DNA from: Spirochaetales bacterium
GTDB taxonomy: Bacteria > Spirochaetota > Spirochaetia > UBA9216
Length of the DNA stretch: 64,000 nt
NCBI GenBank assembly: GCA_016839055.1
Contig: JAEKNX010000008.1
Location: 62,001 to 126,000 of the forward strand
Reading direction: 5' to 3'
The position numbers were made by a program, and so were the translations under genes. Positions 1 through 8,145 of the stretch are shown one piece after another (the first letter of the stretch is position 1; each line of letters starts with the position of its first letter). The notes below the pieces were generated by a model that ran no database searches, was not told the DNA's origin, and saw only the letters and a program-made list of their open reading frames with translations.

Positions 1-62
1 TTGAAGTCTTATTAACACCTTTTAGTAAATGCTTCCTGCATAGTTAGTTGCCAAAATACTCC

Positions 63-85
63 ATATTGTTGCTTTGCAACAATAT
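63..85. repeat. Perfect hairpin, 10-bp arms, 3-base loop
   Basis: ATATTGTTGC, loop TTT, GCAACAATAT: a perfect inverted repeat in the gene-free left edge of the window. No T-run follows on either strand, so it does not look like a complete intrinsic terminator. It could end or protect a transcript arriving from the left, or be an operator. The rest of bases 1-160 holds nothing else I can identify. Confidence 0.5.
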
Positions 86-162
86 ACGTCTCAAGTTGGA
101 ATTTCAGAAAGATTGGAGGAATTCCACCCTCCCGCCTGCTAATTAAAATGCATCAGAAATAG

Positions 163-191
163 TTGACTCAAAACAAGGAGAGACATAAGAT
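163..191 (+). promoter_or_regulatory. Promoter of the DMT transporter
   Basis: TTGACT, 17-base spacer, TAAGAT. The predicted transcript starts near base 198 and gives a leader of about 20 bases that carries the AAGGAG ribosome site for the ATG at 219. Assigned by eye. Confidence 0.5.
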
Positions 192-218
192 ACCCCCTCA
201 ACATCAAGGAGATTACAG

Positions 219-1154
219 ATGCCGTCAGTTACCAGCCCACAGATAATAAATAAACTCCACAGCCTGCTGCCCATAGCAGCAATGGTACTTGCCATACTTT
301 TCTGGGGGCTTTCATTTGCAGGCATGCGCATTGTACTGCGCGAGCTAAGCCCGATGGTCGTAATGTGGTGCAGAATGATAAGCGCATTCATATTTATTCT
401 TCCGTTTATCAAAAAGCTGATTCCGGAAAATTACCAGAAGGGAGACTGGAAACTGCTTGTTCCAATGGTACTATTCCAGCCATGTCTTTATTTCTTTTTT
501 GAAACAAAGGCTCTTATGCTGACAACATCCACCCAGGCAGGGGTTATAGCCGCCGCGGTCCCTATTTTTGCGATAATCGGTTCATTGTTTTTCTTTAAAG
601 AAGTATTGAGCAGGGCTGCAATTGCAGGTCTTGCAATCTCAATTCTCGGGGTAGTCCTCCTGACAGTCAGTCAGGGCTCTAGTGAGGCTGCGCCGAATCC
701 GGTTCTGGGCAATCTGTTAGAACTCGCCGCTACAATATTTGCTACCGGCAATATCCTGATTATTAAAAAATTAAGCGGAAGATACCGCCCATTAACCTTA
801 ATAGCTATGCAAATTATTGCCGGAGTAATCTTCTTCACACCGGGATTCTTCCAGCTGATCAAAACAGATCCGGCCATATGGTCGCTTCAGCTGGTACTCA
901 TTCTGCTTTATCTGGGAGTTTTTGTCTCGCTGACAGCCTTTGCTCTGTACTATTGGACGATGACAAAACTGACGATTGCCAAGGCCTCTACATTTATCAA
1001 TCTCATACCGGTAGTTGTAATACTCACCGGCTGGATATTCTTAGGTGAATCACTGACACCCATCCAGCTGCTTGCGGCAACCGGAGTAATAATAGGTGTT
1101 ATGCTGAGCCAGAGGGCAGTCAGACAGAGCAAGATTCCAGAGCATCAAAAATAA
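219..1154 (+). CDS. DMT-superfamily (EamA) transporter
   Basis: A 311-residue integral membrane protein with about ten hydrophobic helices, arranged as two EamA repeats (roughly residues 20-150 and 165-300). This matches the usual length and layout of drug/metabolite transporters, which export metabolites or amino acids across the inner membrane. The first repeat has the typical 'ILFWGLSFAGMRIVLREL' opening. The ATG at 219 is preceded by AAGGAG at good spacing and by a recognisable promoter. The gene stands alone and converges on the lysO-like gene. The substrate cannot be read from sequence. The neighbouring amino acid exporter makes an amino-acid-related substrate possible, but this is only inference. 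Confidence 0.88.
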   Translation: MPSVTSPQIINKLHSLLPIAAMVLAILFWGLSFAGMRIVLRELSPMVVMWCRMISAFIFILPFIKKLIPENYQKGDWKLLVPMVLFQPCLYFFFETKALMLTTSTQAGVIAAAVPIFAIIGSLFFFKEVLSRAAIAGLAISILGVVLLTVSQGSSEAAPNPVLGNLLELAATIFATGNILIIKKLSGRYRPLTLIAMQIIAGVIFFTPGFFQLIKTDPAIWSLQLVLILLYLGVFVSLTAFALYYWTMTKLTIAKASTFINLIPVVVILTGWIFLGESLTPIQLLAATGVIIGVMLSQRAVRQSKIPEHQK

Positions 1155-1221
1155 AACCCTATGGACCATCAGCCTCATTAGGGCAATTATTAAGTTTGAC
1201 CTTTTAGTGCTTTAAAAACTC

Positions 1222-2211
1222 CTATAACTGAAAGAACAAGGGAACAAGAACAGGAACAAGAAGCGACAAGCCTGCTCCGCTTGTAATTGAGACGGGAACA
1301 GCCTCTGGCCCGCAGCATTTCTCGATGAGCGGTAGAGTAACATCCATACTAGTAGCGCCGGCGATGCCGATTCCGATGTGCGGAAAGCGGGTCCGGCTGA
1401 TTAGCGGAATTGTCAGCAGAGCGATTGTTTCCCGGAGAATATTCGAGACGAAGGCTGCCGAACCGAGAATCTGGTCGCCCATATCGGTTATAAGCACCCC
1501 CGAAAGCGAGTACCAGCCGAAACCTGAGGCTACAGCTGCGGCTTTTCCGGGTTCGATGCCGAATATCACGGCAGGGATGAGACTGCCGAGAAGAGAACCC
1601 AGAATTACGCCCGCCGGCAGATAAATTGTCTCGGGGCGCGCAAGCGAATCTTTCAGGTTTACGCTGTTTTTAACCATATCAATGCCTATACCGAACAGAA
1701 GAAACCGCAGCATCCAGGTAGAAACAGTTTCCCCGGTGAATCCGGGAATCTTTACAAACCATCCAACGGCAAATCCGCAAAGAACTATAAAAAACAGCTT
1801 GAGAGGCTCCCTGAGGTTGACAAGACTAGACTGGCCAACATTCTGTAATAGATACCCGTCATTCTGCTCCAGGCCGTTGTCTGCGCGGTCATCTTTGTCG
1901 GAGACGAACACGGTCATGGGCTTTCTCATAACCGAAAACCTTTGTGCGGCTGAATAGATAACTATAAGAACCAGGGCAGTACCCGCAGCAGTTGAGATAG
2001 CGAACACCAGCGACATGCTGCCAATTTCAAGAAGACGGTCAGCTCCGGTGCAAGAGGCGATCCGAAAACCCATAAAAAATAATAGAAGATATAGGGTCCA
2101 GGAAGACAACTTTGAAATAAGGGCGTTCTCCCGGATAAATCTGATCTGGCCTAGAGCCATACCTGCCGCGAGAAATATAAAAAGTGTAACTATAGAAAAA
2201 AAAGCTGCCAT
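1222..2211 (-). CDS. LysO-family amino acid exporter
   Basis: A 329-residue membrane protein resembling LysO (YbjE, DUF340), the lysine exporter family. There is an N-terminal pair of helices starting 'FLAAGMALGQIRFI', then a longer polar stretch (about residues 90-130) than I expect for the family. A C-terminal LysO domain follows with 'GIDMVKNS', 'AAVASGFGWYSLSGVLITD' and 'SISRTRFPHIGIGIAGATSMDVTLPLIEKC'-like family segments. It should sit in the inner membrane and export lysine or a related basic amino acid, though specificity is inferred from family only. The start is the ATG at 2211. No ribosome site precedes it, and a promoter lies only 8 bases upstream (separate entry). It is divergent from the amino acid uptake operon. 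Confidence 0.85.
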   Translation of the reverse strand: MAAFFSIVTLFIFLAAGMALGQIRFIRENALISKLSSWTLYLLLFFMGFRIASCTGADRLLEIGSMSLVFAISTAAGTALVLIVIYSAAQRFSVMRKPMTVFVSDKDDRADNGLEQNDGYLLQNVGQSSLVNLREPLKLFFIVLCGFAVGWFVKIPGFTGETVSTWMLRFLLFGIGIDMVKNSVNLKDSLARPETIYLPAGVILGSLLGSLIPAVIFGIEPGKAAAVASGFGWYSLSGVLITDMGDQILGSAAFVSNILRETIALLTIPLISRTRFPHIGIGIAGATSMDVTLPLIEKCCGPEAVPVSITSGAGLSLLVPVLVPLFFQL

Positions 2212-2219
2212 TACACTTA

Positions 2220-2248
2220 GCTATACCTGATTCAATAAAAATTTTCAA
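2220..2248 (-). promoter_or_regulatory. Promoter of lysO-like gene, near-leaderless
   Basis: On the minus strand: TTGAAA, 17-base spacer, TATAGC, then 8 bases to the ATG at 2211. A start 7-8 bases after the -10 box would give a leader of zero or one base. No Shine-Dalgarno sequence is present. Confidence 0.45.
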
Positions 2249-2352
2249 CACACTTCAGGCTATTTGCATTGCGGCCTATGCGCATAAGCAGAGCGGCGAC
2301 GTAACAGGCAGATCAGATAATCAATTTATACAGGGCCAAGATCATTTAAATC

Positions 2353-2390
2353 CTCCATATAAGACTGAAGATAGTCGATTTTATATGGAG
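2353..2390. repeat. Inverted repeat between divergent amino acid transport genes
   Basis: CTCCATATAA at 2353-2362 pairs perfectly with TTATATGGAG at 2381-2390. Inside, GACT (2363-2366) also pairs with AGTC (2373-2376). It lies just upstream of the -35 box of the SBP promoter (2396), so it would not be in that transcript. This suits a protein-binding site, or a terminator-like structure between the divergent units, better than a riboswitch. Confidence 0.45.
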
Positions 2391-2395
2391 AATAA

Positions 2396-2423
2396 TTGAC
2401 ATTATTCTTAATCTTGATATTCT
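2396..2423 (+). promoter_or_regulatory. Promoter of the amino acid ABC operon
   Basis: TTGACA, 16-base spacer, TATTCT. It leaves a leader of about 35 bases with the AAGGGG ribosome site before the ATG at 2466. The same -10 variant TATTCT appears at 20124 and 42093. Confidence 0.5.
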
Positions 2424-2465
2424 TATTACTGACTCTACAAAAAACAACAGTTTAAGGGGAAAAAA

Positions 2466-3230
2466 ATGAAAAAATCATTATTAATTCTGATGGCAGTTCT
2501 GCTGCTTGTGGTAGGCGTATCATGTTCAAAGAAAGACGACACAACGGCAAAAGCCGCTGAAGAAGTTACAAAGCTTATCATCGCTTCAGACTGCACCTGG
2601 CCTCCTATGGAGTTTATAAATACCGACAAGAAAATAGTCGGATATGATATCGACTTCATCAAGGCTGTTGCAAAAGAAGGCGGATTTGAGGTTGAAATCA
2701 GAAACACCGCATGGGACGGAATTTTCGCAAGTCTCGGAAACGGTGAAAGCGACGCTGTCATTTCATCTGTAACAATCACAGAAGACAGAAAAAAAGAAAT
2801 GGATTTCTCACTGCCCTATATTAATGCAGGTCAGGTCCTCATCGTTTCAATAGACAGTTCATACAAGACTCTCGCTGACCTTGCCGGCAAGGAAGTAGGT
2901 GCCCAGATTGGCACAACAGGCGCTATAGAAATTGACAATTCGGACGCTACTCTTAAAACATATGATGAGCTCGGGTTCGCAATCGAAGATCTTGCCAACG
3001 GCAGAATCGAGGGAGTTGTGGCAGACACTCCGATAGCGGCGGACTACGTTCTTCAGAATGATAACTATAAAAGTTCTCTCATGATTGTAGGAGAGCCCTT
3101 TACCGATGAGTACTACGGAATCGCCGTTAAAAAAGGCAATTCAGAAGTTCTTGCCCTGATTAACAAAGGCGTCAAGGCCGTTCAGGACAAGGGTATCGAC
3201 AAAGAGCTGGAAGACAAGTGGCTGAGATAG
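2466..3230 (+). CDS. Amino acid ABC transporter, solute-binding lipoprotein
   Basis: A 254-residue family 3 extracellular solute-binding protein. It starts with a lipoprotein signal (hydrophobic segment, then 'GVSC', so lipidated Cys20). The mature part begins with the family pattern 'IIASDCTWPPMEFINTDKKIVGYDIDFIKAVAKE', which is the ligand-binding start of HisJ/GlnH-like proteins. 'AWDGIFASLGNGESDAVISSVTITEDR' and a C-terminal 'GIAVKKGN' segment follow. It captures a polar amino acid outside the inner membrane for the permease and ATPase encoded next. The stop overlaps the permease start by 13 bases, so translation is coupled. The ATG has AAGGGG upstream. The exact amino acid is not determinable; proximity to a LysO-type exporter makes basic amino acids a reasonable guess. 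Confidence 0.92.
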   Translation: MKKSLLILMAVLLLVVGVSCSKKDDTTAKAAEEVTKLIIASDCTWPPMEFINTDKKIVGYDIDFIKAVAKEGGFEVEIRNTAWDGIFASLGNGESDAVISSVTITEDRKKEMDFSLPYINAGQVLIVSIDSSYKTLADLAGKEVGAQIGTTGAIEIDNSDATLKTYDELGFAIEDLANGRIEGVVADTPIAADYVLQNDNYKSSLMIVGEPFTDEYYGIAVKKGNSEVLALINKGVKAVQDKGIDKELEDKWLR

Positions 3231-4009
3231 ATAAAGTGCCAAGGATTGAAATTACAGACGGTGCTCTGATTCCAGACGATGCCGAGAAGTCAATCTTCTC
3301 GGCCTGGAATATTTCATTTTTCGGCGCACTCCTGATCCTTATTATCCTTCCGATAGCGTCTCCAGATCCATTTCTGGAGATCCTTCTTTTTGTCCCGGAC
3401 GGCGTTGTAACTACTTTTCAGGTCACGATTCTGTCCATTATTTTTTCACTTGTTGTCGGACTGTTCGCGGGCCTCGGAAGACTCTCACGAGTTAAGGTCG
3501 TCAATCGGATAGCCACGATCTATGTCGAGGTTGTACGCGGAATACCTCTGCTTGTGCAGCTTTTTTATATTTATTACGCCCTAGGAAAGGTCGTGCAGCT
3601 GCCGAGGCTTACCTCGGCGATAATTGCTATGACCTTCTGCTACGGCGCATATATGGGAGAAATCTTCCGTGCTGGTATTCAGTCTGTTCCCCAGGGGCAG
3701 ATGGAAGCTGCCCTGGCACTCGGCATGTCAAGAACACAGGCAATTTGGACTGTAATAATACCCCAGACATTCAGGATAATCCTGCCTCCTGTAGGTAACG
3801 AGTTTATTGCTCTTCTCAAGGATTCCTCTCTTGTATCAATTCTCGCCGTATCAGATCTCCTCAGAAGAGGACGGGAGTATGCGTCGACTTCTTTCCTGTA
3901 TTTTGAATCATATACCGTAGTTGCCCTGATATATCTGATAATTACATTATTTCTCTCGAAAATAGTTGCTAACATGGAAAAAAGGTTGAAATTACATGGC
4001 AGAGTATAG
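3218..4009 (+). CDS. Amino acid ABC transporter, permease
   Basis: A 263-residue HisM/GlnP-type inner membrane permease. After a polar N-terminal stretch of about 30 residues come hydrophobic helices and the family's '[25 protein letters not shown]' start. The cytoplasmic EAA loop that contacts the ATPase is clear ('[21 protein letters not shown]'), followed by '[22 protein letters not shown]', which is diagnostic of the polar amino acid subfamily. It overlaps the binding-protein gene by 13 bases and the ATPase gene by 14. It is the only permease in the operon, so it probably works as a homodimer. Confidence 0.92.
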   Translation: MAEIDKVPRIEITDGALIPDDAEKSIFSAWNISFFGALLILIILPIASPDPFLEILLFVPDGVVTTFQVTILSIIFSLVVGLFAGLGRLSRVKVVNRIATIYVEVVRGIPLLVQLFYIYYALGKVVQLPRLTSAIIAMTFCYGAYMGEIFRAGIQSVPQGQMEAALALGMSRTQAIWTVIIPQTFRIILPPVGNEFIALLKDSSLVSILAVSDLLRRGREYASTSFLYFESYTVVALIYLIITLFLSKIVANMEKRLKLHGRV

Positions 4010-4730
4010 AATACAGATAAAGGATGCCTGCAAAAACTTCGGTGACGTGCAGGCACTCCGAAACGCAAACCTCAATATTGCCAAAGGTGAGGTTGTGCTC
4101 GTAATCGGTCCATCGGGAAGCGGCAAGAGCACAATGCTCAGATGCATAAATAAACTCGAAACCCTCTCATCAGGAAATATCTGGATTGATGACGATTGCG
4201 TGACAGATCCTAAATCAGATATCAGGAAGATTCGGGAGGATGTCGGGATGGTTTTTCAGAACTTCAACCTCTTCGCACATCTGACGGCGCTCAAGAATAT
4301 AACTCTCGCGCTTACCACAGTAAAAAAGACTCCTAAAGAAGAGGCAGAAGCCGCCGCTAAAAAACTTCTTGCCAGAGTCGGTCTTTCGGATAAGGAAAAC
4401 GTCTACCCCGGACAACTTTCAGGCGGCCAGCAGCAGAGGGTGGCAATAGCGCGCGCACTGGCAATGAATCCCCGGGTCATGCTCTTTGATGAACCCACAA
4501 GCGCCCTAGACCCTGAAATGATAAAAGAAGTACTCGATGTTATGCTTGATCTTGCAAAGGAAGGAATGACAATGATGGTCGTCTCTCATGAGATGGGATT
4601 TGCCAAGGCCGCGGCCGATAAGGTAGTCTTCATGGATGAAGGTGAAATAATCGAGACAGGGACTCCTCTTGAAGTCTTCAATTCGCCTAAAGAGGAAAGA
4701 ACAAAAACCTTCCTCCAGCATATTCTGTAG
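3996..4730 (+). CDS. Amino acid ABC transporter, ATP-binding protein
   Basis: A 244-residue GlnQ-type ATPase. Walker A '[10 protein letters not shown]' is near residue 36, followed by a Q-loop region '[20 protein letters not shown]', signature '[15 protein letters not shown]', Walker B '[15 protein letters not shown]' and switch His in 'VVSHEMGFA'. Length and motif spacing are normal for the family. It powers uptake through the permease immediately upstream, whose gene it overlaps by 14 bases. The last codons are 8 bases from the next gene in the operon. Confidence 0.94.
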   Translation: MAEYRIQIKDACKNFGDVQALRNANLNIAKGEVVLVIGPSGSGKSTMLRCINKLETLSSGNIWIDDDCVTDPKSDIRKIREDVGMVFQNFNLFAHLTALKNITLALTTVKKTPKEEAEAAAKKLLARVGLSDKENVYPGQLSGGQQQRVAIARALAMNPRVMLFDEPTSALDPEMIKEVLDVMLDLAKEGMTMMVVSHEMGFAKAAADKVVFMDEGEIIETGTPLEVFNSPKEERTKTFLQHIL

Positions 4731-4738
4731 GCTCCGGT

Positions 4739-6382
4739 TTGAGAATAAAGAATCTGATAAAAAAAGCGGCTGCAATTCTGTTTTTATACTCCTTCTTTCT
4801 GCCTGCCGCCTTTGCGGACGATGGGGGGAATACTGGAAGTATTTTAAAAGTAGGCTATACAAACGGAAGGGTGCAGCTTGATCCGGCCCATTCTTTCACG
4901 ACCACCGAAGCCCAGCTATATACCGCAATCTATGAGGGACTGGTAGGCTATCATCCGCTGACCCTCGAGCCGGTTCCGGCCGCAGCCTCCAGGTGGATAA
5001 TCTCTCCGGACGGGAAAACATACAGCTTTTTCCTCCGGCCCGAAGGACGCTACTGGAATGGTGATCATGTAACAGCCGCTCACTTCAGAGACGCCTGGAT
5101 GAGAATCCTTAACCCGGAAGAAAATGCCGAGTACTCCTTCATGTTCGATATAATTGAAGGTGCCCGGGCATTCCGGAGCGGGGAGACGCTCGACCCCGCC
5201 GACGTCGGAATCAGGGTTATTTCACCCCTTATTATCGAAATAAAGCTGAATGAGCCCGCAGATTACTTTCTAAAACTTCTATGTCATCATTCATTTTCGC
5301 CGGTGAATCCTGAAAATCTGAAGAATGGTCACTGGAAAAAGGGGCCTTCAGCCGTCGGAAACGGGCCGTTCTATATAATGGAACGCACAGAACAGCAGCT
5401 GAAACTCAGGCGTAACGTGCTTTACTGGGACAGGGAGCACGTGAGACTTTCGGAGATTCATCTTCTATTTAACGATGACGCCGAGGAGGCTGCTTCGCTT
5501 CTAAACAGCGGAGAAGTACATTGGGCGGCTTCAGGAATCTACCTGTCGATGGTTGATAATCCTGAAAACATCGTAACAAACCCGCTTTTTGGAACAACTT
5601 ATTTCTTCTTTAACACCACAGGAGACGCCGCGCTAAAAATACCTGAGGTCAGGCGGGGTCTAAGCCTCATTCTCCCATGGGAAAATATAAGGACAACCTC
5701 AAATTTCTTTATTCCATCCTCCACCCTCGTTCCCGGAATACCGGGATACCCTGAAATAGAAGGGATTACAAAAAGAGACATGAGACAGGCACTCAGTCTT
5801 CTTCATGAAGCAGGCTACACGAAGGGCCGCGGCCTAGCTCCCATAGTCATCATGATTCCAGAAAGCCGCGACAGCATGTTCATCGCAAGCCTCATGAAAC
5901 AGGAATGGGAGAAATTTCTCGATATCAAGGTTGAAATAGTTACTTCGGACTTTGATAATTATTACAATAAACTCAAAGAACCGGGCTACTCACTTGGAAC
6001 AACTACCTGGATAGGTGATTATGCCGACCCGCTGACCTTTCTTCAGATGTGGACAGCCGACAGTAATCTGAATGATTCAGGACACGATGATCTTATTTAC
6101 GACAAACTGCTTGAGGAAGCAATAAAAGAACAGCCGAAAGAACGATACCGGATAATGGCAGAGGCCGAAAAAAGGCTACTTGACGGAGCGCTCGTCCTTC
6201 CGATTGAAAACTATCCAGCTTTCAATGCGGTGAATATCGCGGTGCTGAAAGGATGGTATCCTAACGTTCTGGATATCCACCCGTTCAAATATTTAAATCT
6301 GCTTGTCCCGAAGCTCCCCGATGGACTGGCCATCTCCGACAGCCCCTCCGCCATGACAGTATTTTGGCCGGATAAACTATAA
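4739..6382 (+). CDS. Peptide/family 5 solute-binding protein without its own transporter
   Basis: A 547-residue OppA-like (SBP family 5) periplasmic protein. The signal peptide 'AAAILFLYSFFLPAAFA' lacks a cysteine, so it should be a soluble secreted protein rather than a lipoprotein. The mature part has the family order: 'QLDPAHSFTTTEAQLYTAIYEGLVGYHP', 'PDGKTYSFFLRPEGRYWNGDHVTAAHFRDAWMRIL', 'GNGPFYI', 'TTWIGDYADPLTFLQMW'. The start is a TTG at 4739, eight bases after the ATPase stop, with only a weak ribosome site. No Opp permease or ATPase is nearby, so it is an orphan receptor attached to an amino acid operon. The tail overlaps the alanine dehydrogenase stop by 6 bases. Confidence 0.88.
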   Translation: MRIKNLIKKAAAILFLYSFFLPAAFADDGGNTGSILKVGYTNGRVQLDPAHSFTTTEAQLYTAIYEGLVGYHPLTLEPVPAAASRWIISPDGKTYSFFLRPEGRYWNGDHVTAAHFRDAWMRILNPEENAEYSFMFDIIEGARAFRSGETLDPADVGIRVISPLIIEIKLNEPADYFLKLLCHHSFSPVNPENLKNGHWKKGPSAVGNGPFYIMERTEQQLKLRRNVLYWDREHVRLSEIHLLFNDDAEEAASLLNSGEVHWAASGIYLSMVDNPENIVTNPLFGTTYFFFNTTGDAALKIPEVRRGLSLILPWENIRTTSNFFIPSSTLVPGIPGYPEIEGITKRDMRQALSLLHEAGYTKGRGLAPIVIMIPESRDSMFIASLMKQEWEKFLDIKVEIVTSDFDNYYNKLKEPGYSLGTTTWIGDYADPLTFLQMWTADSNLNDSGHDDLIYDKLLEEAIKEQPKERYRIMAEAEKRLLDGALVLPIENYPAFNAVNIAVLKGWYPNVLDIHPFKYLNLLVPKLPDGLAISDSPSAMTVFWPDKL

Positions 6383-7489
6383 AAGATCTCCTGAGGGCGT
6401 ATAAGTTATTCCGAATACGTCCGCAACACTTTTGTATACACAGAAACCCTTATAGGTGTTTAGACCCTTTCGTATTGCTTCAGATTCACGCACAGCGCCT
6501 TCAAGCCCTTTGCCGGCAATCTTGAGCCCGTAGGAGAGAGTCGCTCCCGTCAGGGCCAAAGTGGATGTCAGGGAGACTGCCCCCGGCATGTTCGCTACAC
6601 AGTAATGAATAATTCCATCAACCATAAAAATAGGGTCATCATGAGTTGTTGGATGCGTGGTTTCAATGCATCCGCCCTGATCAACCGCAACATCGACGAT
6701 GACGGCTCCCGGTTTCATCAGTTTCAGGTGCTCTCTCTTTATAAGATGAGGCGCACGGGCTCCCGGAATCAGGACTCCGCCGATTACAAGATCACTCTCT
6801 TTCAGTACGAGCTCGATATTCTCCTCATTACTATAGAGTGTCGTTATTCTTGATTCAAATATATCATCTAAATACCCTAGTCGTTTAGCGCTGATATCAA
6901 GGACTGTAACATCGGCGCCAAGTCCTATTGCCATCTTTGCCGCATTGGTTCCGACAACACCGCCGCCGAGAATTGCAACCTTTCCTCTAGGAACTCCCGG
7001 CACTCCGCCGAGAAGGACTCCACGGCCGCCGTACGGCTTCTCTAGGTATTTTGCACCTTCCTGTACCGACAGTCTGCCTGCGATCTCGCTCATCGGAGTA
7101 AGACAAGGAAGAGAGCGATCTGCCTCCTCAATTGTTTCATAGGCAACGGCCTTTACCTTCTTTTCCATCAGCGCCCGCGTAAGCGGTTCTTCGGCAGCAA
7201 GATGAAGGTAGGTGTATAAAATCTGATCTTCATGGAAAAGATCATATTCTTCAGCCTGCGGCTCCTTGACCTTTATAATCATCTCACACTCATCAAACAA
7301 CTTTTTCTTGTCGGCTTCGATTACCGCTCCGGCATTGATATAAGCCTGATCAGTAAAGCCCGCATTAACTCCAGCATCTTTCTCGATAATGATCTGATGG
7401 CCTTCATTAATGTATGCTCTTGCATTAGCTGGTGTCAGACCAACCCTGTATTCATGCTTTTTTATTTCTTTTGCAACTCCAATTTTCAT
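6377..7489 (-). CDS. ald: Alanine dehydrogenase
   Basis: A 370-residue NAD-dependent L-alanine dehydrogenase (L-alanine + NAD+ + H2O to pyruvate + NH4+ + NADH), of standard length for the family. Visible hallmarks are the N-terminal 'GVAKEIKKHEYRVGLTPANA', the substrate lysine segment 'IKVKEPQ', 'YTYLHLAAE' with the catalytic His, the nucleotide fold 'GGGVVGTNAAKMAIGLGADVTVLD', and 'DVAVDQGGCIETTHPTTHDDP' with the active-site Asp. Start ATG at 7489 with GGAGGG six to seven bases upstream. It is cytosolic and monocistronic, and divergent from carD. It links amino acid uptake to central carbon and nitrogen flow. Confidence 0.95.
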   Translation of the reverse strand: MKIGVAKEIKKHEYRVGLTPANARAYINEGHQIIIEKDAGVNAGFTDQAYINAGAVIEADKKKLFDECEMIIKVKEPQAEEYDLFHEDQILYTYLHLAAEEPLTRALMEKKVKAVAYETIEEADRSLPCLTPMSEIAGRLSVQEGAKYLEKPYGGRGVLLGGVPGVPRGKVAILGGGVVGTNAAKMAIGLGADVTVLDISAKRLGYLDDIFESRITTLYSNEENIELVLKESDLVIGGVLIPGARAPHLIKREHLKLMKPGAVIVDVAVDQGGCIETTHPTTHDDPIFMVDGIIHYCVANMPGAVSLTSTLALTGATLSYGLKIAGKGLEGAVRESEAIRKGLNTYKGFCVYKSVADVFGITYTPSGDLL

Positions 7490-7520
7490 GTTTCCCTCCG
7501 TATTGCGTAGTAATTAACTA

Positions 7521-7548
7521 ATATTAATCCATATTCGTATTATGTCAA
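7521..7548 (-). promoter_or_regulatory. Promoter of ald
   Basis: On the minus strand: TTGACA, 16-base spacer, TAATAT. The spacer contains AATACGAAT, which also occurs in the palindrome on the fusA promoter (15002-15025). The leader of about 25 bases includes GGAGGG. Confidence 0.4.
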
Positions 7549-7596
7549 GCATTTACTACGTTTTATGCGTTTTAACAACTCTAATCGAGGCATATA

Positions 7597-7625
7597 TTTA
7601 CTATCATTTCCAAATAGTCTATAAT
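7597..7625 (+). promoter_or_regulatory. Promoter of carD, leaderless
   Basis: TTTACT, 17-base spacer, perfect TATAAT, then AGACGAT and the ATG at 7633. Seven bases from the -10 box to the start codon predict transcription starting on the A of ATG. No ribosome binding site is present. Confidence 0.6.
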
Positions 7626-7632
7626 AGACGAT

Positions 7633-8145
7633 ATGGCCACTAGTAATATCAAATTAACGACCTTCAAGGTCAATCAGGAAATTGTATACCCTCTTCAGGG
7701 TGTAGGAAAAGTTATAACTATTGAGAACAAGGAATTCAAGGGTGAAGAGGTTCTCTACTACATCATCTACCTCGAAGTATCGGATATGACCATCATGGTT
7801 CCTACCGATAAGGCAGAAGGCCTGGGCATCAGGGCAATCGTCAGTAAAGATGAATCAAAAAAAGCCCTCAAACTGATCTCAGAAGATTATGAACCGATAA
7901 CGGCTGACTGGAAAATGCGTTACCAGATGAACCTCGATCTGCTCAAAAGCGGTAGTGTTACCGATATCGCGACAGTTGTACGAACCTTATATCACCGTAG
8001 TAAGGTTAAAGAATTACCCATCCTCGAACGCAAACTTTTTGACAGCGCCCTCAAGCTGCTTGTTGATGAAGTTTCTTTCTCACTTGGGAAAACCAAGGCT
8101 GAGGTGGAACAGCTTATCTTCAGTAGATTAGAAATAGAAGAATGA
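7633..8145 (+). CDS. CarD-family transcriptional regulator
   Basis: A 170-residue CarD/CdnL-type protein. The N-terminal RNA-polymerase interaction domain (about residues 8-70) shows the family pattern 'FKVNQEIVYPLQGVGKVITIE' and 'YYIIYLEVSDMTIMVPTDKAEGLGIRAIVS'. The remainder is a helical DNA-binding domain with 'ADWKMRYQMNLDLLKSGSVTDIATVVRTLYHRS' and 'ELPILERKLFDSALKLLVDEVSF'. Proteins of this family bind the polymerase beta subunit and stabilise open complexes, notably at rRNA promoters. The gene starts an operon with ispD, ispF and nth; its TGA overlaps the ispD ATG (ATGA). Its own promoter predicts a leaderless mRNA. Confidence 0.93.
   Translation: MATSNIKLTTFKVNQEIVYPLQGVGKVITIENKEFKGEEVLYYIIYLEVSDMTIMVPTDKAEGLGIRAIVSKDESKKALKLISEDYEPITADWKMRYQMNLDLLKSGSVTDIATVVRTLYHRSKVKELPILERKLFDSALKLLVDEVSFSLGKTKAEVEQLIFSRLEIEE

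Noticed and set aside
63-85. Terminator at the left edge
   Set aside because: The hairpin is perfect but no T-run follows on either strand; listed only as a repeat.
143-412. 89-codon minus-strand ORF overlapping the first DMT gene
   Set aside because: Covers the DMT promoter and start on the opposite strand with no ribosome site or recognisable domain.
2212-2465. Lysine riboswitch between lysO and the amino acid operon
   Set aside because: Both predicted promoters leave leaders of 0-1 and about 35 bases, too short for the aptamer; the hairpin at 2353 lies upstream of the SBP promoter.
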